A stretch of 64,000 nucleotides of DNA from NCBI RefSeq assembly GCF_964019385.1, contig NC_088645.1, positions 19,652,680 through 19,716,679 of the forward strand, given 5' to 3'. Of this stretch, positions 1-10,900 are shown one piece after another (within the stretch, counting starts at the first letter, position 1; each line of letters begins with the position of its first letter). The DNA is from Sycon ciliatum. Its lineage: Eukaryota > Porifera > Calcarea > Leucosolenida > Sycettidae. Both the position numbers and the translations under genes were made by a program. The notes below the pieces were generated by a model. That model was not told the origin of the DNA. It ran no database searches and saw nothing but the letters and a program-made list of their open reading frames with translations.

Positions 1-1152
1 CCAACCTAGGAATGGATGTGGGCTTGGTTGGCGCAATGCAACTCTTGCTAAATATCAGGTCGACTGAAACATTATCGCCACAAGTAGTGAGTAGGTACGC
101 AGCAGCACCATACGCATGTGCGGATGCGTCAGTAAAAACGTGTAGTTCATACTTCGGAGTTGAACCGTCATCACTTCGAGTACCCACAAACCTTGGCAAT
201 TTTATTCCATTAAGTGACAACAGTGAATCACACAATTTCTGGCATTCTTTGCGTACATCGTCTGGTGAGATATCATCCCACCCAAATTTTCTCTTCCAAA
301 GCTCCTGCATGATGATTTTCGCCTTAACCGTGACAGGACTGACTACACCCATTGGGTGGAATACTGACGAAATACATTGCAGTAGCTGACGTTTTGTTTC
401 GATCTCATGAAATGCCCTTGGCGGTGGTACCCAAATTACGTCATCCTCGGTATCCCAGCCCATGCCTGGAACTTTCGTGCGGTTACCTTTGACTTGATCA
501 TTCTCCGTTTCCATTTCTTTCTCACTGATGACTGATGACTGACTCATTTTCAAGATTCCAAAACCGTTCCAAGTCAAATTCTTTCGGTGCACATGCTTCT
601 GCCGCAAATAACGAGAGCGCCTCGTGGCACATTAGTGTGTGATCATCATTTCCGTTCGACTTCACCTTGCCTGCCACCAAAAACCCAAGAGTGGAATCGA
701 TCAAAATGAGACCATCTGGGTATTCCAATCTTTCGCTGCCAACAAATTGAAAGTATTGGTCAGCTCCAATTAAGATATCAATAGGCATTGCTTCAAACGT
801 ATTGCATAGAGGCTCCGCTAAGATAAGTTTCTGTAAGCTAGAGTGCTTTGCTGTGCTCAAAGGTACTTTCTGTAGTGGACACGAAATGTTGTTGATAACA
901 TTTGCCTGTATGGAAGCTTATTCACCATTCTTCTGCTTGATGTGCAAATTGACTACAGGGTATTCCTTTACCGATCTGTGTGTTGCACCAAAGGTTGAAA
1001 GTGAAATTCTGTCACTTCCCTCTTGTTTGAGCGCCAATGCTTTGTTGACATTCTTACTGACGTATGTTCTCGATGAACCCGTGTCAAACAAGATCCTTAC
1101 AGTCTGTGACCTGTTGCCTTCCTCATTTTGTTGTAGTAGTCAAAGCAGTTAG
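1..1152 (-). pseudogene. BEL/Pao pol fragment: protease joined to RT-connection/RNase H
   Basis: The minus strand at about 1145-1080 encodes an aspartic protease active site, FDTGSSRTYVS, in the context seen in Pao peptidases. The same frame continues through a TAA stop near 920 into a DUF1758-like stretch with IDILIGADQYFQFVG (about 790-720). From about 430 to 1 another stretch reads like the Pao connection domain (HPMGVVSPVTVKAKIIMQEL) and then a ribonuclease H-like segment with VFTDASAHAYGAAAYL. The 1-kb or so of RT fingers and palm, with its YVDD box, is not present between them. I infer an internal deletion near 430-530. It cannot make a functional polyprotein. Confidence 0.78.
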
Positions 1153-1229
1153 CATTAGAACCCTGTGCCCTTGTGTGTGAGAAACCATTGCCTGATCTTG
1201 CGTTGGTTCAAATTACTCTGCCATTGCGT

Positions 1230-2656
1230 TTAATGTGTGTGCCTGTTTTGTCCATCACCACGATGCTTTCCATCATTATTTCGCTCTTCATTTGACTTGA
1301 ACTTCTGTGGACACAGACTTCTGTGGTGGGACTTGCGTTTGCAATGGTAGCATGTTCTAGCATTCATGCCAGCTCTTGCTCCGTGTCCCGCTTTCAGACA
1401 GATGTAGCATTTCATACCCAGCCGTGTTTTCCGTTCATCTAGCGATTTGTACTTTTGACATTCATCAGAGTAATGCTTTCCATCACAATACATACATTTG
1501 ATATTACGAGCTACACCATCACCCGAAAGTAGAGACTGCCCTGTTGATAGTATCTTCATTGAGTGATTGGTGTGTTGCCATGATTGTTGACCTTTGCATG
1601 CGGCTGGTCCTTCTACTTTCTCTTTTGCCTTTAGTAAGTGCGATAGTGCCAACCGCGACTCACTAATAGTCCATTTATCGTTCTGTTTGGTGAGCTCAAG
1701 TTGTAATTTCACATCACTCGGGAGCTTGCTTAAGATTATTGTAATGAACACCTTTTGCGACACATCCTCATCATGTGCTTCAAGGCTCCTGCGGAGCACT
1801 TCAATTTTGTCAACACAAGACCTCAAACTTTCGATTTTTTTGGTGCAGGCCGACATATCCATTAAAGCAGTGTAGTGGGCCGCCACCTTAGCTTGCTTAC
1901 TCCCGAATCTCTTCTCAAGCAGATCCCTGGCAACTTCATAATTTGCATTACAAATTCTTAAACCTTTCAGCACGTCTTGTGCTTTCCCTCCCACACATCC
2001 ACGGAGATAGTTCAACTTTTCAACTGGTGACAAGGAGGAGTTGCCATGAATAGTAGCATCGAAAATGTTCCAAAACTCTTGGAACTCCATTATGTTCCCA
2101 TCAAAATGCTTTATCTCCAATTTGGGTAACTGGCAGTTGCCTGGGTCTTCGATTCGGTTCTAGTATCCCGCTCTACCAAGGGTATAGTATCCCGCTCTAC
2201 CAATCTTTTTAGAAGATTTTGGGTTGACTCTTGGGTGTTAGCTTGCGTCCCAATCAATTTCGTAATCTCAACCAAGGTAGAGTCTGTCTGCATTGTAGGC
2301 TGGACGCCTGATGCCACTTCCATTTTTCTCAATTTTCTCTGGAGTTTGAAACCCTTCTCTAGTGTCTCTGTCCATAACCCAGCCTCATCCTCCAAACCAT
2401 TCTTAATCTCTTTGTTGTCTTTACCCTCTGACTCATATTCCTCCATATTCTGAACAAAATCATTCAAGTTAGCTTCCGTTCTTTCCAACAATTCCTTTAA
2501 ACCACAAAGAAACGGACTTATCTGGTTGACGGGCTTGGTTCCTGCTAGCAGATCTTCGCCGACTGTCGCCTCCTTCTGCAGCTCTTCGTACAGGAGCTTG
2601 AGAACACGCTTGCTAGTCTGGATAGCCGTCGGCAATCTTGTGTCGCCCATTTTCAC
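1230..2656 (-). pseudogene. BEL/Pao gag (DUF1759-like, CCHC knuckles), frameshifted
   Basis: Two overlapping minus-strand frames form one gag. The first (2656-2111) starts MKMGDTRLPT and is an acidic, lysine-rich, helical N-terminal region of about 180 residues. The second (2120-1230) starts in LEIKHFDGN and carries the DUF1759 pattern (FQEFWNIFDATIHGN, KLNYLRGCVGGKAQDVLKGL) followed by Cys/His clusters: CMYCDGKHYSDEC, CYICLKAGHG and CYHCKRKSHHRSLC. The change of frame at 2111-2150 is a 1-nt shift. It could be programmed but, with stops in pol, decay is likelier. At 2160-2200 a 24-bp direct duplication encodes LVERDTIP/LVERDTRT. Gag would package element RNA. Confidence 0.8.
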
Positions 2657-2729
2657 AACTCAAGCCCCAAAGGGCGAGTCAACCAGGAGCAAGGCTCGGT
2701 TGGGAGCAGTGCCGAGGAACTAGGAAGCA

Positions 2730-2742
2730 GGTTTCGGCACCA
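2730..2742 (-). other. Putative tRNA primer binding site
   Basis: On the minus strand this reads TGGTGCCGAAACC, a TGG-starting 13-mer between the putative LTR edge and the gag start, as expected for a primer binding site. The sequence directly above it on the + strand, TGTCATTAACCGG, gives the TG/CA boundary expected of an LTR end. The primer tRNA was not identified. Confidence 0.5.
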
Positions 2743-3110
2743 TGTCATTAACCGGCACAAACCCGCAAGTGCAAAGTTAGGAGATGAGTTGATAACTGAT
2801 TTATTTGCTCCGACTGAAAGAGAATTTATACGATATTAAAGTGAACGTGGCAGTGCAACATCGTACGGAGCACGCGCACTTCATTATTTTGGGAGAGCAG
2901 TATGCAGCAGTTGGGGAAAAAGCGAGCTCTGGCATGGCTGTGTAAACCTAGAGGGTCTGAGGCTACAAACTGTGCATGTGTCAGAACTTGCCGTACAGAG
3001 TTCACAGTACAATATTTACAGTATAGACTAAGAGAAAGCTACAGATTGCTGCAGTGCCGAAACATAAACTAAAACATGTAAAATGGCAAAATTAAACTAT
3101 CTCGCTTCCC
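2743..3110 (-). repeat. Putative LTR of the BEL/Pao element
   Basis: The inner edge is set by the primer binding site and begins with TG at 2743. The outer edge is not defined because no second LTR is in the window. An AT-rich TATA-like stretch lies near 2820-2840. The length is an estimate. Confidence 0.35.
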
Positions 3111-4222
3111 GGCATGGATCAATGAAGTCGTGAATAGATGTCGCCCCTGAGCGACTTCAACTGAGAGAAAGTTTCAGTTTCAAGAAGCTGGACATTGTTT
3201 TTTCTGTGGAGTCTTCCACAAGAAACACAGAGCAACGCACACGAAGGTGCTTGATGTTTTCAGTACATTCTTGGCGATGAACATATTTACATTGCCATAT
3301 TTATTCCATTTTCGTCTCAGCACCGTCAACGATGTCCATTTCTGAATCCACAAAGCAAGTGCTGCGTGTATGCTGGATCATTTGAAATCAGTCTCCGCTC
3401 TAAGATGGGCATGCAAAAATTACTTGAATGACAATATTCTGAAATAGCTTTTCTAAACGACGACATTAATTTTGTTCTTCAAAGATGTTGAATAGCACAA
3501 TCTACTAGCCAGAACGTGCTCTCAAAAGAAATTCAATCTGATGCCTGTAAGATATTTGACCACCCTTTGTTTTGGAGAGGAGCCCACACACACACCTGAC
3601 TCGAGCTACAAGTCGACTACGCGGAGATCGAGATTTCTTGCTCACTTCTGAAATATGTGAATGAAAAAAGTTTGTTGGGCGCGTAAATGCCTCCAGTTGA
3701 GTCATAATAATTTTGATTCTGACGTGGATTCTGTGACCGTTCACAGAGAAAGTCGCGGCTGTTTGTGACTGGTTATGGGGATTCAAACTGGTGTGGCACT
3801 TTATGACTGCTCTTCGGTGATTTGTGACTGTTTCATTGGTGACGGGGATCGTGATCCGTCATCCAGACGTGACTGCTCACTGAGTCCTACATTTATAAAC
3901 CAAAAAAAAAACAGATTTATCTCATTACTAGTGTCTGATGATCGTCTAGTGTGTAAAACTCAGAGTAACACCTAGTTATTAATCCTCTATGTCTTGAAAC
4001 ATCAAATCGCGAGACAACAGTGCGCCGGGTGTGCCTCACGTGGTTATGACTTCCAAAACATGCGCAAATCAGCGCTGCCTCCGCAAATTACTCTGGGAAG
4101 ACTCCTGCTAGACCCCCGCATGAGATACTCCTAGCGGCTAGTACACTCGTGCATTTCTGCCAACAATCACAGGGAAGCGTGTCGCACTGCGATTGGTGAG
4201 TCGAAAGACGCTAGCCGTGCGG
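3111..4222. other. Intergenic stretch, no gene recognised
   Basis: Short ORFs occur but none shows a recognisable domain or splice pattern. This is the upstream flank of gene 1. No TATA box or initiator can be supported. Confidence 0.5.
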
Positions 4223-4372
4223 ATTGTAAACAGATGGTGCTTTCTGCTACGTGGGTCACTTCAAGCCACGGGTGTTGCTTCAGTTCTTGGACTAGTGATT
4301 GTAAACAGATGGTGCTTTCTGCTACGTGGGTCACTTCAAGCCACGGGTGTTGCTTCAGTTCTTGGACTAGTG
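4223..4372 (+). repeat. Exact tandem duplication, 75-bp unit x2, upstream of gene 1
   Basis: The 75-bp unit beginning ATTGTAAACAGATGG occurs twice, at 4223-4297 and 4298-4372, with no difference that I can see. The length is a multiple of three and the frame stays open, but the translated peptide (two copies of 25 residues) has no recognisable features. It lies 207-356 bp before the gene 1 start codon, so it could duplicate a promoter or 5' leader segment. Perfect identity suggests a recent event or an assembly collapse artefact. Confidence 0.9.
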
Positions 4373-4578
4373 ATTAGTGTTTTAGACACATTTGTAGAGA
4401 TATACTGTTCCCCTGCCGTTCTAGAATTGCTCTGCATGACGCAGTCTTGATATTGTCATTTTACTTTGTTGGACGGTAGCAATAATATTACAATAAATAG
4501 TTGAGGGTGAGTAACGTAGGCTTTACCCCATCTGTGGATTGGATTGAGAACGATACCAAAGAGACCATCGAGAGTAAC

Positions 4579-7401
4579 ATGATTGCCAGGGTTCTTCACG
4601 GCACCAGCGCCCTGCTAATCGCTATCAGTAAGTCATGTATGTAGTTCTGGATGACAGTCTAGACTTCTTTAGCTGCTAGGAAAGATAATAATTGTGAACG
4701 TTTGGATGCAGATTAGTCGAACAGTGCATAGTGTGCCTCATTAACGCAAGAGAAAGCAAACTTGCCCCAGAAAGATTTCTCTGACTTCTTGGAGTCGCGC
4801 AAGATGATCCTCAGTGGAATTGAAAGAGCCAAATGACAAACAAAGGCAAGAAAGAAATTTCGAATGGCCCGTATCAACTAATATTCTGTTTGTCTGTAGC
4901 CTAAGACAGTGCTAGGTTCATGTTTAAAGATCGTGCTGCTCACTCGCTACTTTTTCATTATTATTATTATTATGGCTACAGGTCTGTGTTTGTCTCCATC
5001 GCTTGGTGCCATATTGCGAAACTGTCAACCAGAAGATGGAAAAATACAAACATATGGCGATACTGTATACGTCCAGCCAGCAAATGATCCTTCAACTCTA
5101 AGTGTAAGGGCTGGGGAAAACCTCTACAAGAAGCCGTTCATCTTCACATCACCATGCGATGTATCATTCAAGGCTATTTCTCTTCTGTACTACGGAACAT
5201 GCTCTGTATCAGTGAGTTATGGAAGCGATGACAGAGTTCTTGATATGCTTCAATTTCCAGATCTGCGGACCCCTAACTGGCATCGTAGAAACGTGAGCTT
5301 GACCAATGCGGCTTCCGAATCGCTTCAAGTGATCATGAAAAGCAATAATACGAGCAGGTTCCTGATCACGATTTCCCCTGGTATATCTAATTGTGAATTA
5401 CATAAAGTCGACCACACAGCAGCAAGAGGATTGATCATCATTGGACAGGGTAAGCAACTGAATTATGGTATTTCCCAACATTTATTTTCCTCAGAACTGC
5501 TCAAGGATATCTTTTAAAAATGTGATGTCTGTTTCCGCGATGGACACGAAGTAGATTGAAGGTCAGAGCACAGCCTATCATTCAATAGAGTTGCCTTGGC
5601 CCGACATACATGTTAGTTCATTTTGATCTGATATTCTCCTTTCGTTTATTTTCAACTGTATCCTTTCTCTCTCTCTCATCTTGTTTCTCTCTATTTCTCC
5701 CACCATCTCTCTACATCTCTCTCTCTCTCTCTCTCTCTCTTCTGTCTTCTCTTGCTCTCTTCAATTATTTGTGCAGCACATATTAATGTGACTTACCAAA
5801 TATAGCTTATGGTCCTTCGGACTTCTATGACGTGCCTGCATTTTATCTGCAGTCCCCTCGTAAAATAACCTTCAGTCTCCTCTCAATGCTGGGTGTTCTC
5901 TGCAGTTATTCCAACGTCTATTTCTGCAAGCACTGTCCCCAGCACTGCTAAACCGACCAAATTAGCTTCTAGCCGTTCCACACAGCAGTCGACTGCCTCT
6001 AAAGTACCAACTCCAGTCACGACAGTTACGACCACACGCTTAGTGGCTTCAACTAGCACCAAGGGCACAACAGTTCAGACCACTCCGCTGTTGCAGTCAA
6101 CTAGCGCAACGGGCAGCTCTATTCCTCAGATCAAGATATCTGCTTCACCAACAGGCAAAATGGAACAGAATGACGGTGACTCGGTTGGATTTAGTTTAGT
6201 TACTAGCATTGTTATTCCCCTGGTTTTACTGGCTGTTCTGCTAGGCGTTTTTATTCTGATGTTATTGGCTAGGTCAGGAATCTTTTTCTCTAAGAGCAGT
6301 CATCCGTGGATTATTGCTGTTGGTAGATCAACCGGCCCCAAAAATATGCCAGACCCGAGAAATCAGTTTTACCGGAATCGCGATGGTAGTGACTGCGTTG
6401 ACCAGAGTCCTGCGGCCGAACTGAGGAATCCCGGGTTGTATTCGTCTGTTGGACCTGGGTACGGCAATCCAACCAACCATCCCCAGACACCTCCTGATAT
6501 AGCCGCTGCTCATTATGACCGTGTTACAGAGAACGAGTCGTACACGTACGCTACCTGTGATGGTGCTGCTCCGATGGGTTATGGAAATACGGAAACGAAG
6601 CAGAAAGATGCTGGTGAGCCATACGCTAGTGTGCAGTCAATGTTTGATCAACCAGCACAGGAAGTCAAGTCAAATCCGGCGAACAACGAAACACAGGCAG
6701 CTGGATGTGAAAGCTCAGCTCCAACTGTAAGCTACGCAGTTCCTAATAAGCGGAATACAACAGATCTTTGCAGACACTACGAAAAGGCAGAGGAGTGCAC
6801 GGCTACTAAGCGTGATGAAGCACCCAGCACTACAAATTCAATCGAACACATATGTCGTGCTACGGATGTAACATCACTTAGCGTCTTATCGAAGTCCGCA
6901 CAATCAGCAGTAAATAACCAGGATAAGTCTATCAATCCAGATGATGTGGAGCGCAAACAACGCCGTGGTCTGAGTGACGCAACAACAGTAGTATGCCGCG
7001 ATACCACCACCACCACCACCAGCACCAACCCGCAGTCATCTCGCTTATCCCTTCCAGCCACATACACGTCGACACCGGCCGAGTCAGACAGCCAAAGGTG
7101 TGTGTCTCCATCTCCAGTCCCAAAGCCTCTGCCATATCGGGTATTCAAAGTATTGAAGGACAGCCAGTGCGATTACATGAACCCACAGGACACAGTCTCC
7201 AGTCAAGGGGCTGACCAGCCTAATACAGACACAGATCCTAACATATATGCAGAACCAGCCACCTCCCTGAGCGATGATATATTGTGCAACGCATCCACCC
7301 TTGGCAAAAGAGATGAGGTGGGTGGTATCTGCACTGTGCCGCTTGATCTTCCTGATCCTTCTGCCATTTATGCTGTGCCACAGAAAAACTGTGAAACATG
7401 A
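4579..7401 (+). CDS. Gene 1: type I membrane receptor with four-Cys ectodomain and tyrosine-rich tail (3 exons)
   Basis: Exons are 4579-4627, 4982-5449 and 5906-7401. Donors are A|GTAAGT and G|GTAAGC, acceptors are CTACAG and CTGCAG, both introns are phase 1, and the join is 2013 nt (670 aa). Residues 1-26 are a signal peptide. The ectodomain has cysteines at 31, 75, 90 and 154 with N-glycosylation sites (NVS, NTS). Residues 173-250 form a Thr/Ser/Pro-rich, mucin-like stalk. The membrane span is about 268-294, beginning FSLVTSIVIPLVLLAV and ending before R295. The tail of about 375 residues has 14 tyrosines: YSSV 351, YDRV 376, YASV 412, YAVP 449, YMNP 596, YAEP 620, YAVP 661 and others. Such motifs are known SH2 ligands (Nck YDxV, Crk YxxP, Grb2 YxN), so a phosphotyrosine docking receptor is inferred. 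The extracellular fold and ligand are unknown; the ectodomain matches gene 2. Confidence 0.85.
5660..5762 (+). repeat. CT-rich microsatellite in gene 1 intron 2
   Basis: A (CT)n-rich tract with a near-perfect core at about 5711-5741. It lies about 145 bp before the exon 3 acceptor and is probably too far to be its polypyrimidine tract. Confidence 0.8.
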
Positions 7402-7467
7402 AGTATGTTCATCTTTTCAGATCGCAATCGCTTGCTTCTCACCATTTATCATCATTTCCTGTCCAGG

Positions 7468-7473
7468 ATTAAA
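7468..7473 (+). other. Possible gene 1 poly(A) signal (ATTAAA)
   Basis: ATTAAA lies 67 bp after the gene 1 stop codon. It is the commonest variant of AATAAA, but it is short and unsupported by transcript data. Confidence 0.3.
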
Positions 7474-7614
7474 ATTATTGTTGTCCGTGCAGACGACTTC
7501 CAAAATCAATCATTTGTTTCCACGCTTTGTTTCTAAGTCGAATTTCGGAATTACATCAAGTGAAATTATTCACAGAATCTGCACGAACATATCCCCAACC
7601 CTGTAACGTTCTAT

Positions 7615-7790
7615 TGGACTATCCGTATCCGCACCGTACCACCCGATTCTACCTATTTTTTCTCTTTTACGTTTACTTTATACCAGGCGTGGGCCATCCC
7701 CTGTACATAGGTGCCATCATTTTTCTTTGTTTCTTTACGGTTGCACTTTTTGTAGCTCCATTTTATCTGAAAAAAATGTCATGCACCTAA
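7615..7790 (-). repeat. Copy of an R2/NeSL-like 3'-UTR repeat
   Basis: On the minus strand this contains GGGGATGGCCCACGCCTGGT, also found on the + strand at 54350-54375 and 56611-56635, the latter just after an RLE-type retroelement ORF. Another part, GGTTGCACTTTTTGTAGCTCC on the + strand, recurs at about 59870. It is best read as a truncated 3' end of that element family. Confidence 0.6.
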
Positions 7791-7979
7791 ACAAAAAAGA
7801 TTCTATCTATTTTGCATGTAACGCAGGTGATATTTTTTAATCGATTATTTACTATCACAACCGCCCGCTCTGTCTACTCTGACAATACTGCTAGCCTGTC
7901 AGTTGTTTTAATTCGTTATAATAATATCTGAATGAAGTTGAGGACTTTGTGTTGCCTTCAATGTTACAATTCATACTTG

Positions 7980-10900
7980 TATACTTTCAGTTTCTCTCCC
8001 CTCTCCTCTCACCCAAGCCATTCTGCATAAGCGAAGCTGTTGACGCAGCATACTGCTGCTACACTTCAACGCGGGAATGCGTATAACGAGAGAGCTTGAA
8101 AGCTCAGGGCCCTGCGCTATGTTGTGTTGCCTAGCTCCTCGTGCATGTTGATAGAACTGATGGAAATGCTTTTTCCTTTGATTAGCTACATCATTGTATG
8201 GCAAAAACGTTTGAATGAGATACTGAAGTAACGTCTTCTGCATAGCTATGGGACCGGCGCTGACTCTGCCGATCACGGGCGTTCTGGAGTCGACGGGATG
8301 TCTGTCCTGACGTTTCCTGGGACCGGCGCTGACTCTGCCGATCACGGGAGTTTATCTTCTTCTTATTATTATACTGACGGCAACTAACATCCATTCTGAT
8401 TGCATTTACTCGTCTCCCTACTTCGAAGTTCTTTCCAGAAAATCTCCCCATACAGCAGGGAGTCGTTTACATAATATGACTACCTGCTATACATTTACAT
8501 GACTGTATAAACGTTATAATTATTATGCTATCCGCCTACATGCGATTCCCGGGCTGGTCGACAGGCGGCCCAGCCAGCCTGCTAGTGGGATCTCGGCCTC
8601 GCACACAAATCCAGACAAAATGTTACTGCACTGAATGCATTCCCCCCATACACTTCGCATATATACTCATTCTCTTGTTGGTACCGTACTCTTGATGGTA
8701 CGGGACAGGTACGGGATAGCGCTAGGCATGTCGATGGCACAAACAAACAAAAATATTGTGGCCAGCTGTCTTTGCTGGTACGGCACAGTATGGGACAGAT
8801 ACGGGATAGCGCCAGGCGTGACACAAACAAACAAACAAACAAACACACAAACACACAAATACCAAACGAGAGAGCTTGGAAGCTCAGGGCCCTACGCTAT
8901 GCTTTTATGCTTTTTTGCCTTGCTCATCGTACATGTTATAAGAACTGAGGCAAAAGTATTTGCAGAATTTATTGCGGATTGTTATTTCTCTAATAATCAT
9001 CTACTTTTGGTTTGCTTCTTCTTTTCTTTTTATCTCCTTATACTGTAAATCAACAAATTTTGGCCGATGAGATATAGAAACCTTTCTATTAAAGAGGTTA
9101 AGATGCACGTTATTTCTGACGTGACGCGCAATTTCACGTCAAATTTGAAATCGTTCGGGATTTTTGCTCTCAAATGAATCAATTGCTCAATCATGCATCA
9201 TTTGCCTATGACAAATTTTGGCCTGCGATTTACTTTGGCCGCTTGGTACCAAGCGGCGAAATCAGCGAAATTAAATCGCAAGCGAAAATTAGTTGATTTT
9301 AATACAGTAATCGGATTTTCTGGCCTTTTTGAAGTAATACATGTACATTGACCTGTTGAGCCAATGACGACGCCTAATGCATGGTTGCCTGTGGAGCACA
9401 TTACATAACTTAGCAGTCTCCTAAAATACGTATCCTGTCCGACGGCAAAAGAGTCTGCAGATTTAGTTTTTCTGCGCGTCGACCGGATGTCTGCGACGCG
9501 AAAGTTCAGCTCGCGTTATTTGGCTCGCACGTCGAAAAATCAACGCAAGTGACCTGCTGCTCACGTGGAAATTTGGACATTACATAACTTTACAGCCTCC
9601 TATAATACGTATCTGGCAAAAGACGCTGCAGTTTTAGTTTTTCTGCGCGTCGACGGAATATCTGTCCTGACGTTCACTGGGACCGGCTTAGACTCTGCCG
9701 ATCACGGGCGTTCTGGACTCGACGGGATGTCTGTCCTGACGTTTCCTGGGACCGGCGCTGAATCGCTCGTTCACGCTTATTTTGGAGACGACGGGATCTC
9801 TCTTCCAAAGTACATGTATGTTAATGCGGACGCATCCTATCACCTATTCGGCGTCTATTCTAATTTAATTTCCTCCTCGTCTCCCTATTTCTTTCCAAAT
9901 CTCTCTCTACATCAGGGAGTCGTATACATAATACGACGAATATTGGTACGTTACAGGACAGATACAGGAGCCCGCAAATATTGTGGACAGCTGTTATGTA
10001 CAATCCTGTAGAGCCTTTGTAGTCACAGATACGGGACAGATACGGGACAGCTACGGGATAGCTCCAGCCGTGATACAAACAAACAAACAAACAAACAAAC
10101 AAACACCAAATTAAAGCTGTGTGGACCCTGGCTAGCGCCAGACGTTACTGAAGTAACGTCTTCTGCATAGCTACGGGAATTAAAGCTGTGTGGACCCTGG
10201 CTAGCGCCAGACGTTACTGAAGTAACGTCTTCTGCATAGCTACGGGAACGAGAGAGCTTGGAAGCTCAGGGCCCTACGCTTTGCTTTTATTGTAAAAAGG
10301 CCAGAAAATCCGATTATATGGAGATAAAAAGGAAAAGAAGGAGCAAACCTCATATTCAAACTGATTGAAACGTTTTTGCAATACAATGATGTAGCCAATT
10401 AACAGATTTGGCTTTGTTTTTCTTTCCTTTCTTTCTTGTTTTGAATTGTATGTTGAACTCATTGGATTTCTTTGTATTCTGTATCTTGTTATCGTTATAT
10501 TTCCCTCTAGCCCTCTTGCTTAGGATGAGCTTTCTTTTTTTATGGCAGCTTAAGCGAAGGCTATATACCTGCTTTATGCAGGTTGATGCCAATGCGAACA
10601 AGCAAAATAATAATAATAATAAAAAAGCCAATTAAAGGAAAAAAACATTTCCATCAGCTCTAGTAACATGTACGATGAGCTAGGCAAAAAATGTCCTGAT
10701 GTCTGTCCTGACGTTTTCTGTGATCGGCGCTGACTCTGCCGATCACGGGCGTTCTGGCCTCGACGGGATCTCTCTTCCGACGTTTCCTGTGACCGGCGCT
10801 AAATCGCCCGTTCACGCTTATTTTGGAGTCGACGAGATGTCTGTCCTGACGTTTCCTGTGACCGGCGCTGACTCTGCCGATCACGGGCGTTCTGGACTCG

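Larger units (their letters stand above)
1..3110 (-). mobile_element. BEL/Pao-type LTR retrotransposon, 5' part, decayed
   Basis: Read on the minus strand, the order is a putative LTR, primer binding site, coiled-coil and DUF1759-like gag with CCHC knuckles, an aspartic protease, then a connection/RNase H region that runs off the window at base 1. This order and the motifs are those of BEL/Pao elements. The copy is inactive: gag has a frameshift near 2111-2150, the protease has an in-frame stop near 920, and the reverse transcriptase core seems to be missing between about 430 and 530. The upper boundary near 3110 is a guess because the second LTR lies outside the window. Confidence 0.82.
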
